This document shows, piece by piece, positions 1-6,452 of a DNA stretch of 7,355 nucleotides (position 1 is its first letter; each line of letters begins with the position of its first letter). Source of the DNA: Chloroflexi bacterium RBG_13_51_18 (GTDB lineage Bacteria > Chloroflexota > Dehalococcoidia > Dehalococcoidales > RBG-16-60-22). A program made the translations under genes and the position numbers. The notes beneath the pieces were generated by a model. The model did no database searches. It saw nothing but the letters and a program-made list of their open reading frames with translations, and was not told where the DNA came from. The DNA is taken from assembly GCA_001796495.1 (NCBI GenBank), contig MGMR01000115.1, positions 688 through 8,042 of the forward strand. Reading direction: 5' to 3'.

Positions 1-1686
1 GTTGACCACCGGCGAAAACAAAGGGTCGACGCTGGGTACCGTTATCACAGAGTCCGCCAGGTCCGGCATGATGCTATCGTCTTCATTTGTCAGGGCAATA
101 ACCGGCGAGCGCCTGGCTTTGATTTCCTTGATGCTGGTGACTATAGGGTCGTAGGTATTGTCCTGCGTCACTACGGCAACCACCGGGTGTTTTTCGCCGA
201 GTAAAGAGAAGGGGCCGTGCTTCAATTCACCGGCGGCATAGCCCTCGGCATGGATATAGGAAATTTCCTTGAGCTTGAGGGCGCCTTCCAAAGCCACGGG
301 GTAATTGATGCCCTTGCCAATATAGAAGACGTTATCAAAGGTCGCCAGTTTTTTAGCTAAATCGGCAATCCCGTTTTCATTATCCAGGACCTGCTGGACT
401 TTTGCCGGCAGTTGCCGCAGCTCCAGGACAAGCTCATCAAGTCGTGCAGCATCCACATTGGCATAGGGCAAAGCCAGCCAGTATAAAGCTATTAGCTGGG
501 CAACGAAGGTCTTGGTGGCGGCCACGCATATTTCCGGTCCGGCGCGGGTATAAAGCGTCCTGTCGGCCGCGCGGGTAACGCTGCTGCCGACAACATTGGT
601 GATAGCGATAACGCGGCTGCCCTTTGCCTTGAGTCGTTTTATGGCATTCAGTACATCGAGAGTCTCGCCGGACTGGGTGATAACGATAGCCTGGTTCACC
701 GCAGAAGATTGGCCGACAAGGCTGAATTCGTCGGCCAGTTCAATCCTCACCGGAACATCGACCATCCTCTCAATGATGTACTTGCCTACCATGCCGGCGT
801 GATATGAAGTGCCGCAGGCCAGGATAATCATATTCTCCAGGCCGCCGCCCCCTGTGCCGGTAAGGTCAGCCGCCGGTTCCCCTGCCGAGATATACTCGGT
901 AAGGGTATCGCGGATGACCTTTGGCTGCTCGTGGATTTCCTTAAGCATAAAGTGCTCATAACCGCCCTTCTGGGCGTCTTCCATGCTCCAGGAGACTTTA
1001 TGCACTTCACGGTCGATAACGGCGCCGTTTTGCTTTACTTTAACGTCGCTAGCGGTCACGACGGCGATATCACCGTCTTCCAGATAGATGACCCGGCTGG
1101 TGTAGTCCAGCAGCGCCGGAACGTCCGAGGCAAGGAAGTTCTCGCGGTCGCCGACGCCGACGATGAGGGGGCTGTCTTTGCGGGCGGCGACTAAACGGGG
1201 CTCGCCGGCCATAATGGCAATCATGGTATAAGCGCCGTCGATTTCCGCTATCGCCATCTCTACCGCTTTTTCAAAATCGCCGTCATAAAACTTTTCAATA
1301 AGGTGGGGTATAACCTCGGTATCCGTTTCCGAAACCAGGACATGCCCCTCTTTAGTAAGCTGCTCCCGCAATTGAGAAAAGTTATTTATCGTACCGTTAT
1401 GGACAACGGCAATCTTCCCGGAACAGTCGCAATGGGGGTGGGCATTGATTTTAGACGGCTCGCCGTGGGTTGCCCAGCGCGTATGGCCGATACCCGTCCT
1501 GCCGTTATGAGGTTCGAGTGTCCTGGTCAGCGCCTTGACACGGACGACGTCTTTATAGACCTCGATGTTTTTGTTGGCAATGGCGATACCGCAGGAATCA
1601 TAGCCGCGGTATTCCAATTTGCCTAAAGCATTCAGCAAAATAGGCTGGGCTTTTTTATCTCCGATATAGCCGACGATGCCGCACAA
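1..1686 (-). CDS. glmS: Glutamine--fructose-6-phosphate aminotransferase (isomerizing), 3' end cut by window edge
   Basis: GlmS makes glucosamine-6-phosphate from fructose-6-phosphate and glutamine, the entry step to UDP-GlcNAc, in the cytoplasm. The reading frame is open for all 562 codons visible. The protein begins M-C-G-I-V-G-Y, so Cys2 becomes the N-terminal nucleophile once Met is removed. The glutaminase domain (about 1-230) shows R70-W-A-T-H-G, H96-N-G and E120-T-D. The first SIS domain (about 283-420) shows C291-G-T-S and T337-Q-S-G-E-T. The second (about 440 on) shows G457-K-G-I-N-Y, the E474 region A-L-E-G-A-L-K-L-K-E-I-S and K489-H-G-P, which match the E. coli catalytic Glu488 and His504. 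The visible end reads V-D-P-L-F-S-P-V-V-N, so about 30-45 residues, including the C-terminal catalytic loop, lie left of base 1. The start is TTG, fixed by the required Cys2. It is the last visible gene of the operon, 28 bp after the preceding stop. Identification is secure. Confidence 0.97.
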   Translation of the reverse strand, partial: MCGIVGYIGDKKAQPILLNALGKLEYRGYDSCGIAIANKNIEVYKDVVRVKALTRTLEPHNGRTGIGHTRWATHGEPSKINAHPHCDCSGKIAVVHNGTINNFSQLREQLTKEGHVLVSETDTEVIPHLIEKFYDGDFEKAVEMAIAEIDGAYTMIAIMAGEPRLVAARKDSPLIVGVGDRENFLASDVPALLDYTSRVIYLEDGDIAVVTASDVKVKQNGAVIDREVHKVSWSMEDAQKGGYEHFMLKEIHEQPKVIRDTLTEYISAGEPAADLTGTGGGGLENMIILACGTSYHAGMVGKYIIERMVDVPVRIELADEFSLVGQSSAVNQAIVITQSGETLDVLNAIKRLKAKGSRVIAITNVVGSSVTRAADRTLYTRAGPEICVAATKTFVAQLIALYWLALPYANVDAARLDELVLELRQLPAKVQQVLDNENGIADLAKKLATFDNVFYIGKGINYPVALEGALKLKEISYIHAEGYAAGELKHGPFSLLGEKHPVVAVVTQDNTYDPIVTSIKEIKARRSPVIALTNEDDSIMPDLADSVITVPSVDPLFSPVVN

Positions 1687-1696
1687 TTTATCTTAA

Positions 1697-1703
1697 TTCC
1701 TTT
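1697..1703 (-). promoter_or_regulatory. Ribosome binding site for glmS TTG start
   Basis: On the minus strand AAAGGAA lies in the 28-bp gap, about 10 bases before the TTG at 1686-1684. It supports TTG as the start codon, which the Cys2 nucleophile already requires. The spacing is slightly long. Confidence 0.6.
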
Positions 1704-1714
1704 TTTAATATCAG

Positions 1715-2890
1715 CTAATATACCAAGCTGCGGTCGGGCAAACGACCGCTTATAAGTTTCATAAGCTGAATCTGGCAGTAATTACCCACGATAGCCCCCG
1801 GCTGCACGGTGACATTGCTCTCGACCCGGCAGTCCTCACCCATGATAACGCCGACGTTTATCGAGGGGCTTTCATTATTGACCCTGACCTCGCTGGGGCC
1901 GCCGAGCGCGGTAAAACGCCCCTTGATCACACAACCTTTATCGATAACGGAGTCGCTGATAAAACAGCCGGGGCCCAGGTTGACGTCGTTGCCGATAACG
2001 CTGTTTTTAATCTGCGTAAACGAGGAAATAACCACATTATCGCCGATGCTTGTGGAGGGCATGACGCAGGCATGAGGCCCGATATCACAGCCGCTGCCGA
2101 TGACCGCAGGGCCGTAAATACAGGAGCCGGCGCGAACGACCGTGCCTTCGCCCACGATAACCTTTCCCTGTAAAGTCACGCCGTCCTCGATGGTGCCGCC
2201 CAACCCCACCTCAATGTTCTGGAGAATAGCGTTGTTAAGGCTGATAACATCCCACGGATATATCACATCGAGCCAGGTGCCGCTGGTCTCCAGGGCTTTG
2301 ATAGAACAGCCGGCCGCAATCATGTTGTTCAATACGCTCGGGATATCAAGCTCAGATTCAATATAATCGAAGACATTCCTGGTAAAGGCATAGATGCCCG
2401 TATTAACCAGATTACTCCCGGCCTCTTCAGGCTTCTCCACAATCCCTTTTACTTCATTACCTTCGGTATCGACGACACCGTATCTTTCCGGGTCGCTTAC
2501 TCTTTTTACTAATACGGCATCTGGTTCAATAGCCGAAAAATCGGCGATGGTATGAGCCTCGATGAGGTTGTCACCGGGCAAAACCAGGAATTCGTCTCCA
2601 ACGGCATCCCTGACCAGCGAAAGCGCATGGGCGGTGCCCAGCTGCTGCGCCTGCGTGACATAGGTTATCTTGACACCAAAATCATCTCCGGAACCCATGT
2701 AGTCGTATACCTGCTCCTTGCGGTAGCCGACCACTAAAATAATATCGCGGATGCCGTTCTGGGCCAAAGACTCGATGACGAATTGCAGTATGGGCTTATC
2801 AGCGATGGTAATCATCGTCTTCGGTCGGTTGACGGTAAAGGGTCTTAGCCTCTGCCCCTCCCCCGCCGCTAAAATTACTGCCTGTTTCAT
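1715..2890 (-). CDS. Sugar-1-phosphate nucleotidyltransferase with left-handed beta-helix domain; GlmU paralogue lacking acetyltransferase residues
   Basis: A predicted 391-residue cytoplasmic enzyme that joins a sugar-1-phosphate to a nucleoside triphosphate, giving an NDP-sugar and pyrophosphate. The nucleotidyltransferase domain (about 1-225) has L7-A-A-G-E-G-Q-R-L-R-P, K24 in R-P-K, Q83-L-G-T-A, G106-D107, V151-E-K-P, N163-T-G and W206 followed by Y-P-W-D. Hexapeptide repeats rich in I/V-G-x occupy about 230-375, followed by a short tail ending L-P-D-R-S-L-V-Y. The upstream neighbour's acetyltransferase residues have no counterpart: aligning the two, His, Tyr and Asn fall on P307, F310 and V321, and Arg on M277. 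The in-frame ORF extends upstream to 3073, but that part overlaps the preceding gene and precedes the conserved M-K-Q-A-V-I-L-A-A-G start, so ATG at 2890 is chosen. Sugar and nucleotide specificity (UTP or dTTP, GlcNAc-1-P or Glc-1-P) cannot be read from the sequence. The setting between glmU-like and glmS genes suggests an amino-sugar or related nucleotide-sugar role. Confidence 0.88.
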   Translation of the reverse strand: MKQAVILAAGEGQRLRPFTVNRPKTMITIADKPILQFVIESLAQNGIRDIILVVGYRKEQVYDYMGSGDDFGVKITYVTQAQQLGTAHALSLVRDAVGDEFLVLPGDNLIEAHTIADFSAIEPDAVLVKRVSDPERYGVVDTEGNEVKGIVEKPEEAGSNLVNTGIYAFTRNVFDYIESELDIPSVLNNMIAAGCSIKALETSGTWLDVIYPWDVISLNNAILQNIEVGLGGTIEDGVTLQGKVIVGEGTVVRAGSCIYGPAVIGSGCDIGPHACVMPSTSIGDNVVISSFTQIKNSVIGNDVNLGPGCFISDSVIDKGCVIKGRFTALGGPSEVRVNNESPSINVGVIMGEDCRVESNVTVQPGAIVGNYCQIQLMKLISGRLPDRSLVY

Positions 2891-2894
2891 AGAC

Positions 2895-2900
2895 CACCCC
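2895..2900 (-). promoter_or_regulatory. Ribosome binding site fixing the start of the second nucleotidyltransferase
   Basis: On the minus strand GGGGTG directly follows the TAA stop of the upstream gene (2903-2901), four bases before the ATG at 2890. It confirms the short form of the downstream protein and suggests translational coupling across the 10-bp gap. Confidence 0.65.
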
Positions 2901-4103
2901 TTAAAACAGCTTTGTATTGGGCAAGATATTCCCCCGGGCCACCACGCCCGGCCCGATAAAGGCGTTATTGCCGATAACAGCGCCGACGTTGATGGAAGAA
3001 TTAATCCCGGTCTTGACATTATCGCCGATGATAGCCCCCAGTTTGCGGCGCCCGGTATCAACGCCGCCCACATGGATATTTTGCTCGTCGAGTCTTAGAT
3101 TGGCAACCTTGGTGCCGGCGCCGAAATTGCAGCCCTCGCCGATAACGCTATCACCGATATAGTTGAGATGAGGCACGTCAGTGCCGTTCATAATAATGGA
3201 GTTCTTTACCTCGACGGAAGCGCCGATATGGCAGTCATTGCCGATTGTAGTGGAGGAGCGTATAAAACAATTCGGGCCGATGCGGCAATCATCGCCGATG
3301 ATGACCGGCCCTTCGATATAGACGCCGGATTTTATGACGGTGTTCCTGCCGATAACGACAGCGCCCTTCAAGAACACGTTTTCTTCCACCCGGCCGAGGT
3401 TCTGCGCTTTCAACGACGCCATCATGGACTCGTTAACACGCAGCAAATCCCATGGATAGCTTAAATCAAGCCACGACTTCAATTTAATATAACCGAGCCC
3501 ACCTTCTCCGACCATTAATATCTTTAGCGAATCGGTGAGTTCATACTCGCCGCGCGGTGACTTCTCCGTCTTAGAGATAGCGTCAAACACTTCCGGAGTG
3601 AACAGGTATAAACCGGCATTGGCCATCAGGGACGGCGGCCGCCGCGATTTTTCATAAATACCGACCACTTTATTGCCGGACAACTCTACGATGCCAAGAC
3701 CACCCGGGTCTTTTACCTCAAAAACACTCATAGTGTTGCACGTGTTCCTCAATAATTTCTTGACATCTGCGCGGTCAACCACGACATCACCGTTGATGAC
3801 CAGGAAATTACCGTCTACGACATCGGACACCATACGGATGGCATCAGCCGTACCGAGCTGTTTACGCTGCTCGGAATATACGATTTTTACTCCCCATTTT
3901 TCACCAGAGCCGAAGTAGCTGCGCACCTGCTTATCACAATAGCCGACGATAAAAACAAAGTCGGATATGCCGGCCGCTCTCACCTCATTTAGGAGATGCT
4001 CCAGTATAGGTGTGCCGACGACAGGCAACATCACCTTGGGCCTGGTGGCTGTCAGGGGGCGCATTCGCTGGCCTTCGCCAGCCGCCATAATAACCGCTTT
4101 CAA
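2901..4103 (-). CDS. glmU: Bifunctional GlmU-type protein: sugar-1-phosphate nucleotidyltransferase / (glucos)amine-1-phosphate N-acetyltransferase, archaeal ST0452-like form
   Basis: A 400-residue enzyme predicted to acetylate glucosamine-1-phosphate with acetyl-CoA and then form UDP-GlcNAc. The N-terminal nucleotidyltransferase domain (about 1-235) shows M6-A-A-G-E-G-Q-R-M-R-P, K23, Q82-L-G-T-A, G105-D106, Y150-E-K, N162-A-G and W211 followed by Y-P-W-D. The left-handed beta-helix (about 238-395) holds P311-H-L-N-Y-I-G-D-S and N326-F-G-A-G-T. Residues align without gaps to E. coli GlmU: R282=R333, K300=K351, H312=H363 (catalytic base), Y315=Y366, N326=N377, N335=N386. Q341 falls where E. 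coli has K392. At 400 residues it is shorter than typical bacterial GlmU (about 450-460) and close in size and motifs to Sulfolobus tokodaii ST0452. The start is TTG, overlapping the upstream TGA by 4 bp. The only nearby ATG (codon 6) would remove the nucleotide-binding start of the domain. Activity on galactosamine-1-phosphate, known for ST0452, is possible but not shown. Confidence 0.9.
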   Translation of the reverse strand: MKAVIMAAGEGQRMRPLTATRPKVMLPVVGTPILEHLLNEVRAAGISDFVFIVGYCDKQVRSYFGSGEKWGVKIVYSEQRKQLGTADAIRMVSDVVDGNFLVINGDVVVDRADVKKLLRNTCNTMSVFEVKDPGGLGIVELSGNKVVGIYEKSRRPPSLMANAGLYLFTPEVFDAISKTEKSPRGEYELTDSLKILMVGEGGLGYIKLKSWLDLSYPWDLLRVNESMMASLKAQNLGRVEENVFLKGAVVIGRNTVIKSGVYIEGPVIIGDDCRIGPNCFIRSSTTIGNDCHIGASVEVKNSIIMNGTDVPHLNYIGDSVIGEGCNFGAGTKVANLRLDEQNIHVGGVDTGRRKLGAIIGDNVKTGINSSINVGAVIGNNAFIGPGVVARGNILPNTKLF

Positions 4104-5401
4104 TTCGCTTTTACTCCGCTATCTGCAGATTTTTCAATAACGCCGAGACAGGCATCAAAAAGCTCGCGTGCGCGGAGCTCGGTCTTCGCCTCCGCGGTTA
4201 TCCTTATCTTCGGTTCGGTGCCGGATGGACGGACCAGCAGCCAGCCGTCGTTAAAATCCAGCTTAATCCCGTCGGCATTACCGACAGAAACAGGCTTGAG
4301 CGACAATAAATCAGCCTGAAGGCGCCGCATTTCCAATCCTTTACTACTAATGCTGCCGCGAAACAATGGATAAACCGGCACGGCATCGGCCAGCTCCGAG
4401 AGCTTGTTTTCAGCAGCCAGAGCGGCAATCTGCGCCGCGGCATAAATACCATCTGGGCATAGAGAAATAGCGGGGAAAATCCAGGCGCCGGAGGTCTCAC
4501 CGCCGAAATCGCCGCCTTTTTTCAACTCTTCGGAGACAAAGGTGTCACCGATTTTTGTGCGCCGTATATTCAGTCCCATATCATCGATAGCCATGGAGGC
4601 ATCCAGCGTGGTCACCATATCCCTGGCGCCAACAGCTTTTGCCAGGATTGCCAGCATAACGTCGCCGGAAATAAACAGCCCTTTTTCATCCACCGCCATC
4701 ATGCGGTCGGCATCGCCGTCATGAGCTATCCCTACAGCGGCACCAGACTCTTTAACCGAGTTGCATAATTCTTTCAGGTTAGATGCAACAGGCTCGCTGC
4801 CGCGGGGGAAAAAGCCATCGGGTCGACAGTTCAGTGTCACCACTTTACAGCCCAGCTCTTCAAGGAGACGGGGGGTCACTTCAGATGCGGCGCCGCCCCC
4901 GGCATCCACAACTACCCTTATATTAAGATGTGATGGAAAGTTGGACAAAATAGCCTTCACATGATTTTCAATAGCCCCCTGGAAAACGCCGCTGCGCCCG
5001 GTCTTTTCCCAGTCGGCAACGTCATATGATTCAGCGAGGACCATGCCCTCTACCATCTCTTGTTGTGCAGAATTAAAGGAAGAACCGTCCGGGTTAAACA
5101 ACTTGATGCCGTTATATTCGGGAGGATTGTGTGAAGCAGTAATCATTACGCCGGCATCGAATTCACGGGCGGCGTAGGCAAGGGTGGGGGTAGGCGCTAC
5201 ACCGGCATCCTGACAATAGGCCCCGGACGCCAGCAATCCGGAAATAACAGCATGCTTCATCGCGTCGCCGGAGGTACGGGTGTCCCCGGCGATAATGATA
5301 TTAGGGTAATTCCTGCCAACAGCCAGCCCCACTCTGAAAGCAGTGGCGAGAAGTTCTTTATTGAAAAGGGCGCGCATGCCGGAAGAGCCGAAGAGCTTCA
5401 T
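4100..5401 (-). CDS. glmM: Alpha-D-phosphohexomutase, GlmM-like phosphoglucosamine mutase (PMM/PGM superfamily)
   Basis: Predicted to interconvert glucosamine-6-phosphate and glucosamine-1-phosphate through a phosphoserine intermediate. The four superfamily loops are present in order in 433 residues: the active site T88-A-S90-H-N-P with the phosphorylated Ser90, the metal loop D228-G-D-A-D-R, the sugar loop G301-E-T-S-G-A, and the phosphate loop R391-P-S-G-T-E-P-K. The N-terminus M-K-L-F-G-S-S-G-M-R-A matches the family start (compare K-Y-F-G-T-D-G-I-R-G), which fixes ATG at 5401. Family members are usually about 445-460 residues, so this one is slightly short. In bacterial GlmM the sugar loop is typically G-E-Q-S-G-H; here Thr replaces Gln and Ala306 replaces the His, so specificity could also cover phosphoglucose or phosphomannose. 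The operon with glmU-type genes and glmS argues for the glucosamine reaction. It is the first operon gene and has no clear Shine-Dalgarno, in keeping with a promoter only a few bases upstream. Confidence 0.9.
   Translation of the reverse strand: MKLFGSSGMRALFNKELLATAFRVGLAVGRNYPNIIIAGDTRTSGDAMKHAVISGLLASGAYCQDAGVAPTPTLAYAAREFDAGVMITASHNPPEYNGIKLFNPDGSSFNSAQQEMVEGMVLAESYDVADWEKTGRSGVFQGAIENHVKAILSNFPSHLNIRVVVDAGGGAASEVTPRLLEELGCKVVTLNCRPDGFFPRGSEPVASNLKELCNSVKESGAAVGIAHDGDADRMMAVDEKGLFISGDVMLAILAKAVGARDMVTTLDASMAIDDMGLNIRRTKIGDTFVSEELKKGGDFGGETSGAWIFPAISLCPDGIYAAAQIAALAAENKLSELADAVPVYPLFRGSISSKGLEMRRLQADLLSLKPVSVGNADGIKLDFNDGWLLVRPSGTEPKIRITAEAKTELRARELFDACLGVIEKSADSGVKAN
4114..4117 (-). promoter_or_regulatory. 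Ribosome binding site for the TTG start of the GlmU-type gene
   Basis: On the minus strand GGAG lies inside the end of the upstream coding region, ten bases before the TTG at 4103. With the TTGA stop/start overlap (4103-4100) this points to coupled translation. Confidence 0.5.
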
Positions 5402-5410
5402 ATTACATCT

Positions 5411-5438
5411 ATTCTACTACTATGGCATTAAATGTCAA
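5411..5438 (-). promoter_or_regulatory. Sigma70-type promoter of the UDP-GlcNAc operon
   Basis: Reading the minus strand, a perfect -35 TTGACA (5438-5433) is followed after 16 bp by TAGAAT (5416-5411), a 5 of 6 match to TATAAT. Transcription starting 6-8 bases after the -10 box would begin at about 5403-5405, leaving only 2-4 bases before the ATG at 5401. This fits the lack of a Shine-Dalgarno there. Inferred from consensus only. Confidence 0.72.
5423..5437. promoter_or_regulatory. Candidate operator: 15-bp imperfect palindrome in the operon promoter
   Basis: The plus strand reads TGGCATTAAATGTCA, a dyad of two 7-base arms around a central A at 5430 with 6 of 7 positions paired. It covers most of the promoter spacer and five bases of the -35 box, where a bound repressor would block polymerase. 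I do not recognise it as the site of a known regulator. A chance dyad in AT-rich promoter DNA remains possible. Confidence 0.35.
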
Positions 5439-5510
5439 CCAAGAAAACCCTGGCGACATCGAGAGTCAGAGAACAGCGAGATATGGTAAAAGTCTTATGA
5501 CTATACTACA

Positions 5511-5539
5511 TTGTATGAACATACCGAACATAATATAAT
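5511..5539 (+). promoter_or_regulatory. Probable promoter of the FNT channel gene
   Basis: TTGTAT (5511-5516) and a perfect TATAAT (5534-5539) are separated by 17 bp. Transcription would start near 5545-5547, just ahead of the GAGGG at 5550-5554 and the ATG at 5559. The -35 box matches only its first three bases. A second -10-like TATACT lies at 5502-5507 without a convincing -35. Confidence 0.55.
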
Positions 5540-5549
5540 CAATGTGACC

Positions 5550-5554
5550 GAGGG
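5550..5554 (+). promoter_or_regulatory. Ribosome binding site of the FNT channel gene
   Basis: GAGGG sits four bases before the ATG at 5559. It favours that start over the in-frame TTG at 5511 and GTG at 5544, neither of which has a recognisable Shine-Dalgarno. Confidence 0.55.
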
Positions 5555-5558
5555 AAAT

Positions 5559-6452
5559 ATGGTAGAGCCGAACAATAATAACGATTATAACAGCGCAAGC
5601 ACATTTGACGAGCTGCTGCCGGCGGACATGGCCAGCAAGGCGCAGGAAATAGGCATCAAAAAAGCCCATCTCGATTTTACAAGCACGTTCGCGCTGGCGA
5701 TACTGGCGGGGGCTTTCATCGCCCTGGGCTCCATTTTCTTTACCGTATCGCAGACAACAGGGGGCGTGGAAATTTCCTGGGGGCTTAGCCGGGTAATCGG
5801 CGGTCTGGCATTCAGCCTGGGGCTGGTACTGATATTGGTGGGCGGCGCGGAACTGTTTACCGGCAACAACCTGATTATCATGGCCTGGGCGAGCCGTAAG
5901 CTTTCCACCTGGCGGGTAGTGCGGAACTGGGGAATAGTCTACCTGGGAAATCTGTGCGGGGCGGTGGCGACGGCGCTGGTAGTTTTCTGGGGAATGCATT
6001 ATGAAATGGCCGGGGGAGGGGTGGGGCAGACCGCTTTAAATATAGCCCAGACAAAGGTAGAGCTGGGTTTCGGGCAGGCGATAATACTGGGAATCCTCTG
6101 TAACGCCATGGTATGCATGGCTGTCTGGCTTACCTATAGCGCCCGCACGGTGCTGGGCAGAGTGGCGGCGATTATCTTCCCCATCACCGGGTTTGTGGCT
6201 GCCGGTTTCGAACACTGCGTAGCGAATATGTACTTTATTCCCTATGCAATCCTCATAAAAGCAGGCGCGCCCGACGCTTTCTGGCAGGGTATAGGAACGA
6301 CCGCCGCCAGCTATGACAATATAACATGGGGCACGTTCTTTGTGAATAACCTGATACCGGTGACAATCGGGAATATGATAGGCGGCGTTTTCTTCGTAGC
6401 CCTGGTGTACTGGGTAATATACCTGCGTAACAAAGAAGCAAACCGACTTTAG
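5559..6452 (+). CDS. Formate/nitrite transporter (FNT) family channel
   Basis: A 297-residue inner-membrane channel of the FocA/NirC family, which form pentamers passing formate, nitrite, hydrosulfide or similar small anions. Six hydrophobic segments lie at about 41-64, 76-106 (broken), 118-146, 168-193, 199-233 (broken) and 257-288. Family signatures are visible: G95-G-A-E-L-F-T-G-N in the second segment, K166 just before the fourth (FocA K156 position), C181-N-A-M-V-C, and G216-F-E-H219-C-V-A-N-M, whose His matches the pore His209 of FocA. The first 40 residues are polar, with an Asn-rich stretch at 5-8, and presumably cytoplasmic. An in-frame TTG at 5511 would add 16 residues, but it coincides with the likely -35 box, so ATG at 5559 is preferred. 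No formate dehydrogenase, pyruvate formate-lyase or nitrite reductase gene is adjacent, so the substrate is open. It is transcribed away from the UDP-GlcNAc operon and appears to be a single-gene unit. Confidence 0.92.
   Translation: MVEPNNNNDYNSASTFDELLPADMASKAQEIGIKKAHLDFTSTFALAILAGAFIALGSIFFTVSQTTGGVEISWGLSRVIGGLAFSLGLVLILVGGAELFTGNNLIIMAWASRKLSTWRVVRNWGIVYLGNLCGAVATALVVFWGMHYEMAGGGVGQTALNIAQTKVELGFGQAIILGILCNAMVCMAVWLTYSARTVLGRVAAIIFPITGFVAAGFEHCVANMYFIPYAILIKAGAPDAFWQGIGTTAASYDNITWGTFFVNNLIPVTIGNMIGGVFFVALVYWVIYLRNKEANRL

Noticed and set aside
2891..3073. 61-codon N-terminal extension of the second nucleotidyltransferase reading frame
   Set aside because: It overlaps the coding region of the upstream gene in another frame, has no family similarity, and a Shine-Dalgarno plus the conserved M-K-x-A-V-I-L-A-A-G start lie at 2890.
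1800..3400. Recurrent short phrases such as gccgataac that look like DNA repeats
   Set aside because: They encode the hexapeptide repeats (I/V-G-x) of the two beta-helix domains; spacing and sequence vary as expected of protein repeats, not a CRISPR or tandem array.
596..4964. Many plus-strand open frames of 60-115 codons opposite the operon
   Set aside because: They lie antisense to well-supported enzymes and their translations show no recognisable domain; they are by-products of the coding strand's composition.
5491..5502. Small inverted repeat AGTC-TTAT-GACT
   Set aside because: Four-base arms are too short to support an operator or terminator; expected by chance.
5511..5558. Alternative TTG start for the FNT gene adding 16 residues
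   Set aside because: The TTG coincides with the likely -35 box and lacks a Shine-Dalgarno, while ATG at 5559 has GAGGG upstream.
5466..5999. 177-codon minus-strand open frame opposite the start of the FNT gene
   Set aside because: It is antisense to a clear membrane channel, low-complexity and Gln/His/Arg-rich, and it would cross the divergent promoter region.
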